From positions 1 through 64,000 of the forward strand of contig JANYCZ010000037.1 in assembly GCA_025360015.1 (NCBI GenBank): a DNA stretch of 64,000 nt, in the 5' to 3' direction. Positions 16,435-23,479 of the stretch are shown here, piece by piece. Position numbers and translations under genes: made by a program. The stretch's first letter is position 1. Every line of letters starts with the position of its first letter. The stretch is from Verrucomicrobiota bacterium. Its GTDB lineage: Bacteria > Verrucomicrobiota > Verrucomicrobiia > Verrucomicrobiales > Verrucomicrobiaceae. The notes beneath the pieces were generated by a model, which searched no databases, had not been told where the DNA came from, and saw only the letters and a list, made by a program, of their open reading frames with translations.

Positions 16435-17631
16435 TCAGTTTACAGTTGAGCTGCCTGGCGAAAGGAGAATTTTCACCTCGATTTCCGTGCCGGTGCGGCG
16501 TACGGATTTGACGGTAAGGGTGCCGCCGACATAGGCGGCGCGCTCGCGCATGCCGAGCAGACCCAGGCGGCTGCCGCCTTTGCTGCTGGCCGGTGGACGC
16601 TGCGTGTTGAAGCCGACACCGTCGTCTTTGATGAGCAGTTGCACGGTGTTGCCATGGCGCGCGAGATGCACGCTCACCTGATGGGCGCGGGCGTGTTTAT
16701 GCACGTTTTTCAGCGCCTCTTGAAGGATGCGGTAGAGCGCCAGCTCGGTGTCTGGGGGGAGACGTGCGGTCAATGCCACGCCTGTGAGGGTGACGACTAC
16801 GCCGGTACGCGCAGTGAACTCGGTGCTGGTGGCACGCAGCACGGCGTCCAGCCCCAGCAGTTCCAGCACTCCGGGGCGCAGATTGCGCGTGATGCACTCC
16901 ACTTCTTCAGCCGTGTGGCCGAGCAGATCGCGAAGTTTCAGTGCTTCCTGCTGCGCGGGCCCGTCGTGCGTCGAGAGCTGGTCCGCGAGTGTCTGGCTGC
17001 GCACGAGGATGGCGCAGAGGAGCTGGGTGATGTTGTCGTGCAGTTCGAGCGCCACCTGGCCCCGCTCCGCCTCCTGCACCTGCACGACGCGCTGAGTCAG
17101 GGCGCGCAGCGTTTCCTCAGTCCGGCGTGACTCGGTCAGGTCCGTGACCACCATGCCGATGATCAGATTTTTGCCGCCTTCTTTGGCCAGCGGGCGAATG
17201 GAGATTTGCACCGGCAGTTTGGAGCCGTCACCTGCATGCAGCAGCAGTTGGATTTTGACGCCGGTTTGCGCGGCCACTTTCATGTGGGCACGGAGCGTGG
17301 CCCCGTCTGCAGCGGAGAGAAAGCGGCGGAATGAGCTGCCCGTCACCTGCTCCAGCGGGCATTTGACCATGCGTGCGAAGCACTCGTTGGCGTAGAGAAT
17401 CATCTTCTCCGTCGTCAGCGTCAGCGCGCCCTCGTTCATGGCTTCGATGAGCATGCGGTAGGCGTGCTCGGCACCAGCCAGGGAGAACACCTGGCCGCCT
17501 TGTCTGCCCGGCCCCAGGAGCGCATCCACTTCGCCATGGCGGATGGCGCGCAGTGTTTCCTCCGCCTCGGCCAGACGCAGGCGGAGTGCGACGAGTTCAG
17601 CGGCGGGACCTGGGGGGCGGGCAGTTTTCAT
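16435..17631 (-). CDS. PAS-HisKA_3 sensor histidine kinase (NarX/DegS-type core)
   Basis: The 398-aa soluble kinase has a PAS domain at about 50-170 (EAMNEGALTLTTEKMILYAN). A HisKA_3 dimerisation domain carries VALELHDNITQLLCAIL (phospho-His198), and the HATPase_c has LQEALKNVHKHARA, DDGVGFN and LGLLGMRERA. Such kinases phosphorylate NarL/FixJ regulators, and one is the next gene. The start overlaps the kaiB stop as ATGA, linking kinase translation to KaiB. This gives a plausible KaiB/KaiC to kinase to regulator output chain, by analogy with SasA-RpaA in cyanobacteria. The kinase itself carries no KaiB-like sensor domain. Confidence 0.9.
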   Translation of the reverse strand: MKTARPPGPAAELVALRLRLAEAEETLRAIRHGEVDALLGPGRQGGQVFSLAGAEHAYRMLIEAMNEGALTLTTEKMILYANECFARMVKCPLEQVTGSSFRRFLSAADGATLRAHMKVAAQTGVKIQLLLHAGDGSKLPVQISIRPLAKEGGKNLIIGMVVTDLTESRRTEETLRALTQRVVQVQEAERGQVALELHDNITQLLCAILVRSQTLADQLSTHDGPAQQEALKLRDLLGHTAEEVECITRNLRPGVLELLGLDAVLRATSTEFTARTGVVVTLTGVALTARLPPDTELALYRILQEALKNVHKHARAHQVSVHLARHGNTVQLLIKDDGVGFNTQRPPASSKGGSRLGLLGMRERAAYVGGTLTVKSVRRTGTEIEVKILLSPGSSTVN

Positions 17632-18005
17632 AGCGCGATTTTCACCTTGGTGCTCAGGTTTAATTCGATGACGAGGCCGTTGATGTTGGTCAGGTTGCCG
17701 ATGAACCGGCGCGCTGGCGTGGGCAGTTCGATGATGAGCGTCGGTGTGGCGACGATTTGGTTGCTGCGCGCCAGGGCCGGCTGCTGATAAATATCAATCA
17801 CTTCCAGGGTGCAGTTGTCCTGCAGTTCCGCCGCGCACAGCTCACGCACGCGCAGCAGGGCCTGGCGGGAGCGGGCGGTGGCTCCTGCCACGAACAGACG
17901 TAGAATGAACTGGTCTGCACGTCGGAGAGCCGGGGGCTTCTTTTTGGCAGGCGGTCTGGCACTGCTGTTTTTTGTAACCTTCACAGGCCTGGGTGCGGTT
18001 TTCAT
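17628..18005 (-). CDS. kaiB: KaiB-like protein
   Basis: The 125-aa product carries a full KaiB thioredoxin-like domain at about 32-120: FILRLFVAGATARSRQALLR, then LEVIDIYQQPALARSNQIVA, then TPTLIIELPTPARRFIGNLT. A Lys/Pro/Ala-rich N-terminal extension of about 30 residues precedes it. In cyanobacteria KaiB switches fold and binds the KaiC CI ring. Here it overlaps kaiC upstream and a histidine kinase downstream (ATGA at both ends), so it belongs to a KaiBC module. Whether it fold-switches cannot be read from sequence. Confidence 0.92.
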   Translation of the reverse strand: MKTAPRPVKVTKNSSARPPAKKKPPALRRADQFILRLFVAGATARSRQALLRVRELCAAELQDNCTLEVIDIYQQPALARSNQIVATPTLIIELPTPARRFIGNLTNINGLVIELNLSTKVKIAL

Positions 18006-19777
18006 GCGCTTTTTCTCACGGTTCTGGATTTGTTCTGCGGAATGACCACGACCTTGGCATCTGCCTGGCGCAGAATGCCGGAGGCGGTGCGCTCGGTGGT
18101 GAGCATGAGCGTGCGGGTGCCGACCTGCTCGGCAATGCGCCGCAGTTCCAGCGCTTCGCCTTCATAATCGGAACGCAGATCGCCGATCTGCCGGTCCATC
18201 GCCTTGCGCTTGCGCTCCACTTCGCGCTTGAGCTGGGCGGCCTCCTGCTGGCCGGCCAGCACGGCGGCTTTTTCCAGCGCGTTTTGAGCGGCACGGGCCG
18301 AGCCGGTCAGCACACCGCTGGCGCCGATGTAGGCGTCCACGACATCAATGCCGCGGTCAGAAATCAGGAACTCGCGGATCTGGTTCGAATGCTTCATGCC
18401 GCGCGCCTTGAGCACGTAGAGCACGCGGTTGCGCTCACCGTTGCCTTCAAAGTCCTGAAGCAGGACCCAGGAGTCCATCAGCGAGGACATGGCGGCCTCA
18501 CCCTGCTGGAGCGCATGTCCGCCCTGCGTCAGGCTGGTGAACAGGGAGGTGACCTGGCCGGCCTTGAGATAATCGATGAGCCGCGTCACCATCGCCTTGC
18601 CCTCGGAGTCGGAGCCGGAGTCCATCAGACTGGTGATGGGATCAATGATGACGACGTGCGGCTTGAACGTGGCGATCTCCTTGAACATGGTGGCCAGATG
18701 CATTTCCAGGCCGTAGAGCGAGGGCCTAGCCGAGTGAAATCGCAGCAGTCCCTTGTTTACCAGCGGCTCCAGCCGCAGACCGATGGAATGCATGTTGCGC
18801 ATGATCTGGTCAGGCGATTCCTCGAACGAAAAATACAGCACGCGCTCGCCGCGCCGGGCGGCGGCCTGCGCAAAGTTGCAGGAGATGATGGTCTTCCCGG
18901 TGCCGGGTGTGCCGGTGAGCAGAATGCTGCTGCCGCGAAAAAATCCCTTTCCCCCTAGCATGGCGTCGAGCCGGAGAATGCCGGTGGCGATGCGCTCGCT
19001 CGACACTTTGTGATTCAGCGACAGAGACGTGATCGGCAGCACGCTGATGCCATCATCACCGATGAGAAACGGAAACTCGTTGGTGCCGTGCATGGCCCCG
19101 CGATATTTCACCACGCGCAGATGGCGAGTGGCGATCTGATCATTCACGCGGTGGTCGAGCACGATGACGCAGTCGGACACATACTCCTCCAGACCGTGGC
19201 GCGTGAGCTGTTCGCGCCCGCGCTCGGCGGTGATGACGGCGGTGACGCCCTTGTCCTTGAGCCAGCGAAAGAGCCGGCGCAGCTCGCTGCGCAGGGCGGC
19301 CTCATTGGGCAGATTGGCAAACAGCACTTCCAGCGTGTCGAGCACGACGCGCTTGGCACCGATGGTGTCGATGGCATGACCGAGGCGGACAAAGATTCCC
19401 TCCAGGTCATACTCGCCGCTTTCCTGAAATTCGCTGCGCTCGATGTGTACATAATCCACGAGGATTTTGCCCCGGCGGACCAGACCTTCCAGATCAAAGC
19501 CGAGGGAGGCGACGTTGGACTTCAGCTCTTTTTCCGTTTCCTCGAAGGCCATGAGCACTCCCGGCTCGTCGAACTGCGCGGCACCACGCACCAGAAATTC
19601 GGCGGCCAGCAGCGTCTTGCCGCAGCCTGCGCCACCGCAGACCAGCGTGGGGCGCCCGCGCGGGAGACCGCCGCCGGTGATCTCATCGAGGCCCTGGATG
19701 CCAGTGGGGCACTTGGGCAGCAGCTTGACTGCGGGGGCTTGGCTTTGGCCGTTGTATCGGGCTCTGAGTTGTTTCAT
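18002..19777 (-). CDS. kaiC: KaiC-like double RecA/ATPase domain protein
   Basis: From the ATG at 19777 the product is 591 aa with two KaiC domains. CI has Walker A GGAGCGKT (48-55), Glu79-Glu80 and Walker B ending LDTLE. CII has Walker A GTPGTGKT (289-296), Glu319-Glu320 and Walker B VVIIDP (to 380). The phosphosite region reads EAAMSSLMDS, so Ser431-Ser432 stand where Synechococcus KaiC has Ser431-Thr432, and autokinase activity is plausible. After CII a charged helical tail (about 495-560, EAAQLKREVERKRKAMDRQ) extends beyond cyanobacterial KaiC and should form a coiled coil, as known for KaiC of Rhodobacter-type KaiBC systems. The start forms ATGA with the preceding receiver gene; a 66-codon upstream extension of the frame is rejected. 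Confidence 0.93.
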   Translation of the reverse strand: MKQLRARYNGQSQAPAVKLLPKCPTGIQGLDEITGGGLPRGRPTLVCGGAGCGKTLLAAEFLVRGAAQFDEPGVLMAFEETEKELKSNVASLGFDLEGLVRRGKILVDYVHIERSEFQESGEYDLEGIFVRLGHAIDTIGAKRVVLDTLEVLFANLPNEAALRSELRRLFRWLKDKGVTAVITAERGREQLTRHGLEEYVSDCVIVLDHRVNDQIATRHLRVVKYRGAMHGTNEFPFLIGDDGISVLPITSLSLNHKVSSERIATGILRLDAMLGGKGFFRGSSILLTGTPGTGKTIISCNFAQAAARRGERVLYFSFEESPDQIMRNMHSIGLRLEPLVNKGLLRFHSARPSLYGLEMHLATMFKEIATFKPHVVIIDPITSLMDSGSDSEGKAMVTRLIDYLKAGQVTSLFTSLTQGGHALQQGEAAMSSLMDSWVLLQDFEGNGERNRVLYVLKARGMKHSNQIREFLISDRGIDVVDAYIGASGVLTGSARAAQNALEKAAVLAGQQEAAQLKREVERKRKAMDRQIGDLRSDYEGEALELRRIAEQVGTRTLMLTTERTASGILRQADAKVVVIPQNKSRTVRKSA

Positions 19778-20193
19778 GGGGTTTGCATGGCGGTGTGTTG
19801 GATGGGCTTGAAGTAAACGTGGCCTTGGTAAATCTCGCGGATTGCCCAGGCCAGGACATGCGAGTCGCTTTGCTTGACGAGGTAGCCGGAGGCACCCAGG
19901 GATCTGGCCTGCTGGATGTAGGCAGGCTCGTCGTAGGAGGAGAGTACGAGGATCTTGGTGGAAGCGGGGGTGCACTCACGAATGCGTGTGATGGCGTCCA
20001 GGCCATTGAGCAGCGGCATGGCCAGATCCATGACCACGACATCCGGCGCGAGCTTGCTGGCGAGGGCGACGGCCTGATGCCCGTTCGCCGCTTCACCGAC
20101 CACGTGCATGTCCTGTTCTAAATCGAGCAGGGCACGCAGGCCATTGCGCATGATGGCGTGATCATCCGCGAGCAGGACGGTGATGGGGGTCAT
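19774..20193 (-). CDS. Stand-alone receiver domain protein, third of three
   Basis: The 139-aa protein is a NarL-type receiver without a DNA-binding domain: TVLLADDHAIMRNGLRALL, phospho-Asp56 in VVVMDLAMPLLNG, Ser-Ser in ILVLSSYDEPAY, Lys in YLVKQSD. It ends after about 20 extra residues. I chose 20193 because it forms ATGA with the previous stop and matches the paralogues; the frame is open to 20226. The position just before kaiC suggests that it carries phosphate to or from the Kai module or acts as a phosphate sink. Confidence 0.88.
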   Translation of the reverse strand: MTPITVLLADDHAIMRNGLRALLDLEQDMHVVGEAANGHQAVALASKLAPDVVVMDLAMPLLNGLDAITRIRECTPASTKILVLSSYDEPAYIQQARSLGASGYLVKQSDSHVLAWAIREIYQGHVYFKPIQHTAMQTP

Positions 20194-20606
20194 GGGCATT
20201 GCGGGCTGGGGAATCGGCTGGGACAAAGGAAAGAGGTGCCGTGGTACGCCCGGCGGATGGCGTCCGGCAGCATGAGCGTGTCGGTTTGCTTGACGAGGTA
20301 GCCCGACGCGCCGAGGGCCATGGCCTGTTCGATGTACACGTCGTCATTGTGCGAGGAAAACATCAGCACTTTGGTTTTGACGGTGGCCTGCATGATCTGC
20401 CGCGTGGCTGCCATGCCATTGATGAGCGGCATGGAGACGTCCATGATGACCACGTCCGGGGAGAGCTTGAGAGCCAGGGACACGGCCTGGCGGCCGTTCT
20501 CGGCTTCAGCGATGACCTTGAGGTCCGTCTCCGAGAGCAGGAGTTCGCGCAGACCCTCGCGGATGATGCGGTGGTCTTCAGCCAGCAGGACGGTGATGGG
20601 GCTCAT
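20190..20606 (-). CDS. Stand-alone receiver domain protein, second of three
   Basis: This 138-aa receiver (VLLAEDHRIIREGLRELLLS, phospho-Asp56 in VVIMDVSMPLINGM, Lys in YLVKQTD) has no output domain. It is very close to the next receiver upstream (20603-21019), sharing AEDHRIIREGLRELLLSE and DVVIMDVSMPLING, so the two are recent tandem duplicates. Both ends form ATGA overlaps (20606 and 20193). Confidence 0.9.
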   Translation of the reverse strand: MSPITVLLAEDHRIIREGLRELLLSETDLKVIAEAENGRQAVSLALKLSPDVVIMDVSMPLINGMAATRQIMQATVKTKVLMFSSHNDDVYIEQAMALGASGYLVKQTDTLMLPDAIRRAYHGTSFLCPSRFPSPQCP

Positions 20607-21019
20607 GGGCGGACGGGGAAGGGAAGTTTGCTGGGGCAGATAAAGGAGCTGCCGTGATAGGCACTGCGAACCGCGTCTGGCAGCATGGGAGCGTCGCTGT
20701 GTTTGACGAGGTAGCCCGCCGCGCCGGAGGCCCTGGCCTGCTCGATGTACATGTCGTCACTGTGCGCGGAAAACATCAGTACTTTGGTTTTGGCGTTGGA
20801 CAGCATGATCTGCCGTGCGGCTTCGATGCCATTGATGAGCGGCATGGAGACGTCCATGATGACCACGTCTGGGCAGAGCTTGAGAGCCAGCGACACGGCC
20901 TGGTGGCCGTTCTCGGCTTCGCCGATGACGAGGAGATCGGGCTCCGAGAGGAGCAGCTCGCGCAGCCCTTCGCGGATGATGCGGTGGTCTTCAGCCAGCA
21001 GGATGGTGATGGGGATCAT
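20603..21019 (-). CDS. Stand-alone receiver domain protein, first of three
   Basis: A 138-aa NarL-type receiver without output domain: ITILLAEDHRIIREGLREL, phospho-Asp56 in VVIMDVSMPLINGI, Lys in YLVKHSD. The ATG at 21019 forms ATGA with the stop of the upstream RsbU_N kinase, so that kinase is the natural phosphodonor. The frame is open 30 codons further upstream, but that stretch lies within the kinase gene and is not receiver-like. Confidence 0.9.
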   Translation of the reverse strand: MIPITILLAEDHRIIREGLRELLLSEPDLLVIGEAENGHQAVSLALKLCPDVVIMDVSMPLINGIEAARQIMLSNAKTKVLMFSAHSDDMYIEQARASGAAGYLVKHSDAPMLPDAVRSAYHGSSFICPSKLPFPVRP

Positions 21020-22167
21020 GAGGGTATGGCGGAAGCTTGTGGTTGATGAGCGCTCACAGGAATCTCCACGCGGATGGTGGTGCCCTGGCCGGGGGAGGAG
21101 ACCACGCAAAACGTGCCGCCGATCATCTCGACGCGCTCACGCATGCCGAGCAGTCCCAGGCGGTTGTGCTTTTTCGCACTGCCTTTTCCTTCCACGGCAA
21201 AGCCGCAGCCGTTGTCGATGATCTCCATGCAGATGACGCCGTCGTCATTCTGGATGCTGAGACCCGCATGGCTGGCCTGGGCATGGCGTGCCACATTGGT
21301 CAGCGCCTCTTGGGCGATGCGGTAGAGGACTGTCCGTGTGTTGCCGTCCGCCTGTTCAATGCCGACGAAGGATTTCAAGGCCACGCGGATGCCGGTGTCC
21401 TGCATGTAGCTGGTCATGAAGGACTGCAGCGCAGGGATCAGCCCCAGATCATCCAGCACCGAAGGGCGCAGCTCACGCGCGAAGCGGTGGACAATATCCA
21501 CCGACTGCTCCACCAGCTGCTGCGTGCTGATGATCCTGCTCTGCAGCTCCTTGTTGCTGACCGTGGAATCTGTTTTCAGGGCGGCCAGCCGCACATTGAT
21601 GCCGGTCAGCGTCTGGGCGATGACATCATGCAGCTCACGGCTGATTTTTTTGCGCTCCTCCTCCTGCGCGGACAGGAGCTGGCGTGAGAGCTGCCGCAGC
21701 TCCTCCTGCAATTGGTGCGACTTCTTCAGCAACTGGCTGGACGTCTCCTGGCTGATGCGGAGAGACTCCTCGATGGATCTGCGCTGCACGACCTCCTGTT
21801 TGAGATCCTCCACCGAGGAGGCCAGTTCGCGGGTGCGCTGGCTCAGCGTCTGCACCAGTTGATTGAGGTGGACGTTAGCCTCGCGTGCGCCGCGGTGTGT
21901 TTCCTCGATCGGTGTGATGGCTTCGGCAAAAAACAAACCGGCCCGCCCCATCAATCCATCATTCGTGCTGGAGGAGTAGCCGGGCAGCACCAGGGCAACC
22001 AAGGCGACCTCGTGCATGCGTGCGAGGTCCAGCGTCTCCAGTCCATGGGCGATGGCCTGATGGCCCAGCTCATGGGCTGGCTGCATGCTCGCTGCGGGTC
22101 CTTCCCTCAAGAAGTGCTGCAAAGCCGCGTGATAAAGCCGCGAAAGATCCGTGCGCTTAGGGTTCAT
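21016..22167 (-). CDS. Histidine kinase with N-terminal RsbU_N/KaiA-superfamily domain
   Basis: From the ATG at 22167 the product is 383 aa and soluble. Residues 5-92 match the RsbU N-terminal domain: MQPAHELGHQAIAHGLETLD, then LARMHEVAL, then FFAEAITPIEETHR. RsbU_N and the KaiA C-terminal domain are placed in one fold superfamily. A coiled coil follows (95-165), then HisKA_3 with ISRELHDVIAQTLTGINVR (phospho-His180) and HATPase_c with AQEALTNVARHAQA, DNGCGF and LGLLGMRERV. In RsbU this domain receives a partner protein (RsbT). It overlaps the upstream gene by 11 nt and the downstream receiver by ATGA. The 32 upstream codons of open frame are rejected as part of the previous gene. Confidence 0.85.
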   Translation of the reverse strand: MNPKRTDLSRLYHAALQHFLREGPAASMQPAHELGHQAIAHGLETLDLARMHEVALVALVLPGYSSSTNDGLMGRAGLFFAEAITPIEETHRGAREANVHLNQLVQTLSQRTRELASSVEDLKQEVVQRRSIEESLRISQETSSQLLKKSHQLQEELRQLSRQLLSAQEEERKKISRELHDVIAQTLTGINVRLAALKTDSTVSNKELQSRIISTQQLVEQSVDIVHRFARELRPSVLDDLGLIPALQSFMTSYMQDTGIRVALKSFVGIEQADGNTRTVLYRIAQEALTNVARHAQASHAGLSIQNDDGVICMEIIDNGCGFAVEGKGSAKKHNRLGLLGMRERVEMIGGTFCVVSSPGQGTTIRVEIPVSAHQPQASAIPS

Positions 22168-22879
22168 GGGAAATGCCGATTTCGTGCGCGAGCTGGTTGA
22201 TGTTGGTAACGGCGGACTCCACCAACTGCTGGGTGGTGGCGATTTCCTCCGTGAGGCCCACATGCCGGGTGGCCACCTGCTTTTTCAGCGTCAGCAGCCG
22301 CACATGGATGCCGAGCAAGGTTTGGCCGATGTCGTCGTGGAGCTGGAGACTCATCTTCTTCCGCTCCACCTCATCCGCCGCCATGATCTGGCGTGTCAGG
22401 TCCTTCAGCTGCCGTTCCAGCCGCCGGGATTCCTGTAGAAGCTGGCCCGAGATCCGTTTGCTTCTCTCCAGCTCCGCCTCAGCGGTCATCCGCTGGGTGA
22501 TGCCTTGTTTGAGGTCGCGATGGGAATCTGCCAGATCCAGTGTGCGCTGCCCCAGCCGCTGCTGCATGTGCCGCAAGTCCGCACCGGCTGCTTGGGCGAA
22601 GCGGTGTGTTTTTTCGATGGGCACGATGGCTTCGGTAAAAAACACCTCCGCACGCGCGCTCATTTCATCACGCGCCCCAGGGGAGCAGTCCGGCAGCAGC
22701 AGCCTCGTCAGCGCCTGTTCGTGGAGCTTGGCAAGATCCAGCGTCTCCAGGCGGAGGTTCACGGCTACGGTGCCCAGTGCATGGGCTGGCTGCAGATTTG
22801 CCTGGTGGCCTGGTTCCAAATGGAGGCGCAATGCCGCCAGATACTGGTCTGACAGCAGGCTCAATAAGGATTCACTCAT
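22157..22879 (-). CDS. RsbU_N/KaiA-like domain protein with HisKA_3 but no ATPase domain
   Basis: From the ATG at 22879 the product is 240 aa. Residues 8-95 are an RsbU_N-like domain paralogous to the next gene (LQPAHALGTVAVNLRLETLD, LAKLHEQAL, FFTEAIVPIEKTHR). A coiled coil and a HisKA_3 segment follow, with MSLQLHDDIGQTLLGIHVR (phospho-His181). The chain stops right after it (INQLAHEIGISHEP), so no HATPase_c is present. It might heterodimerise with the complete kinase downstream, be phosphorylated in trans, or be a decayed copy. The frame is open to a TTG at 22948, which would place the box at 22976-22993 29 nt upstream; the true start is uncertain. It is first in the Kai operon. Confidence 0.78.
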   Translation of the reverse strand: MSESLLSLLSDQYLAALRLHLEPGHQANLQPAHALGTVAVNLRLETLDLAKLHEQALTRLLLPDCSPGARDEMSARAEVFFTEAIVPIEKTHRFAQAAGADLRHMQQRLGQRTLDLADSHRDLKQGITQRMTAEAELERSKRISGQLLQESRRLERQLKDLTRQIMAADEVERKKMSLQLHDDIGQTLLGIHVRLLTLKKQVATRHVGLTEEIATTQQLVESAVTNINQLAHEIGISHEP

Positions 22880-22975
22880 GCTTGTTCTGGAAAGCCGGCA
22901 CCCTGGGCATCGAGTCTCGATCTGGGGGGGTGCATAGGCTTTGGTCAACTATCGGGCAGTGGCGGTGGACAGGCT

Positions 22976-22993
22976 ATGGGGTGAAACCCTACC
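22976..22993 (-). promoter_or_regulatory. Palindromic box, copy 7 (imperfect), ahead of the Kai operon
   Basis: ATGGGGTGAAACCCTACC on the plus strand. The proximal half (TTTCACCCCATAG toward the gene) is intact and the distal half is degenerate. It precedes the first gene of the Kai operon by 98 nt (start 22879) or 29 nt (TTG at 22948). Confidence 0.5.
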
Positions 22994-23007
22994 TGCCGAT
23001 ATTGGGG

Positions 23008-23241
23008 TCAGCTCACCGGTTCTTGCTCTGAAGCGGCTGTCGCTGCCGTGAAAATGACTGCAGGTGGCAGCAGGACGGACGCTCCGGTGTAGGCGTTGAT
23101 GGCGCGCTTGTGCGCCAGCTCTGCCTCGGTGTCCTGGCCTGATTTGGCTGCTTCCAAGGCTTGATCCAGCACCCGTCGGGAGGCTTGGACATTCATCTTG
23201 GGGGTGGTTGCGGTAAGGGGGAGGAAGGAAGGCGTACTCAT
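23008..23241 (-). CDS. Small protein of unknown function
   Basis: A 77-aa product from the ATG at 23241 (MSTPSFLPLTATTPKMNVQ). It contains a helical, Ala/Glu/Lys-rich middle (SRRVLDQALEAAKSGQDTEAE) and a hydrophobic Ala-rich end (LLPPAVIFTAATAAS). No family is recognised. The box at 23302-23319 lies 62 nt upstream. A longer frame starts inside that box (23319) and is unlikely. An alternative start is the internal Met at 23196. Confidence 0.45.
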   Translation of the reverse strand: MSTPSFLPLTATTPKMNVQASRRVLDQALEAAKSGQDTEAELAHKRAINAYTGASVLLPPAVIFTAATAASEQEPVS

Positions 23242-23301
23242 GGTCGGTTTGAGCGGGGGGTTGATTTGCCGCCACCCTCGTCCGCCGGACCGCATGCTGC
23301 C

Positions 23302-23319
23302 ATGGGGTGAATACCCCAT
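23302..23319 (-). promoter_or_regulatory. Palindromic box, copy 8 (perfect)
   Basis: CATGGGGTGAATACCCCATA on the plus strand; core 23304-23317 is identical to the copy at 2748-2765, with arms extended to ATGGGGT/ACCCCAT. It lies 62 nt before the leftward small gene and could also serve the divergent kinase gene, which starts at 23429 or 23480. Confidence 0.65.
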
Positions 23320-23479
23320 AGCGTCAGTGGAGGGTCATCATCCATTGTATGGCTATAGCTACAGGAGAAATCCATGAAGCTTTAGAGCAAGCTGGCTGTC
23401 TGGTTAAGCGGTTTGCTTTCAATGTTGAATGCGGTCACCCCATTTTTCGAAGTTTGCAGTTGGAATCAATAAACACCCG

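Noticed and set aside
19778-19975. 66-residue N-terminal extension of KaiC
   Set aside because: The extension overlaps the receiver gene, is Arg/Pro/His-rich and has no KaiC similarity; ATGA coupling at 19777 fits the rest of the operon.
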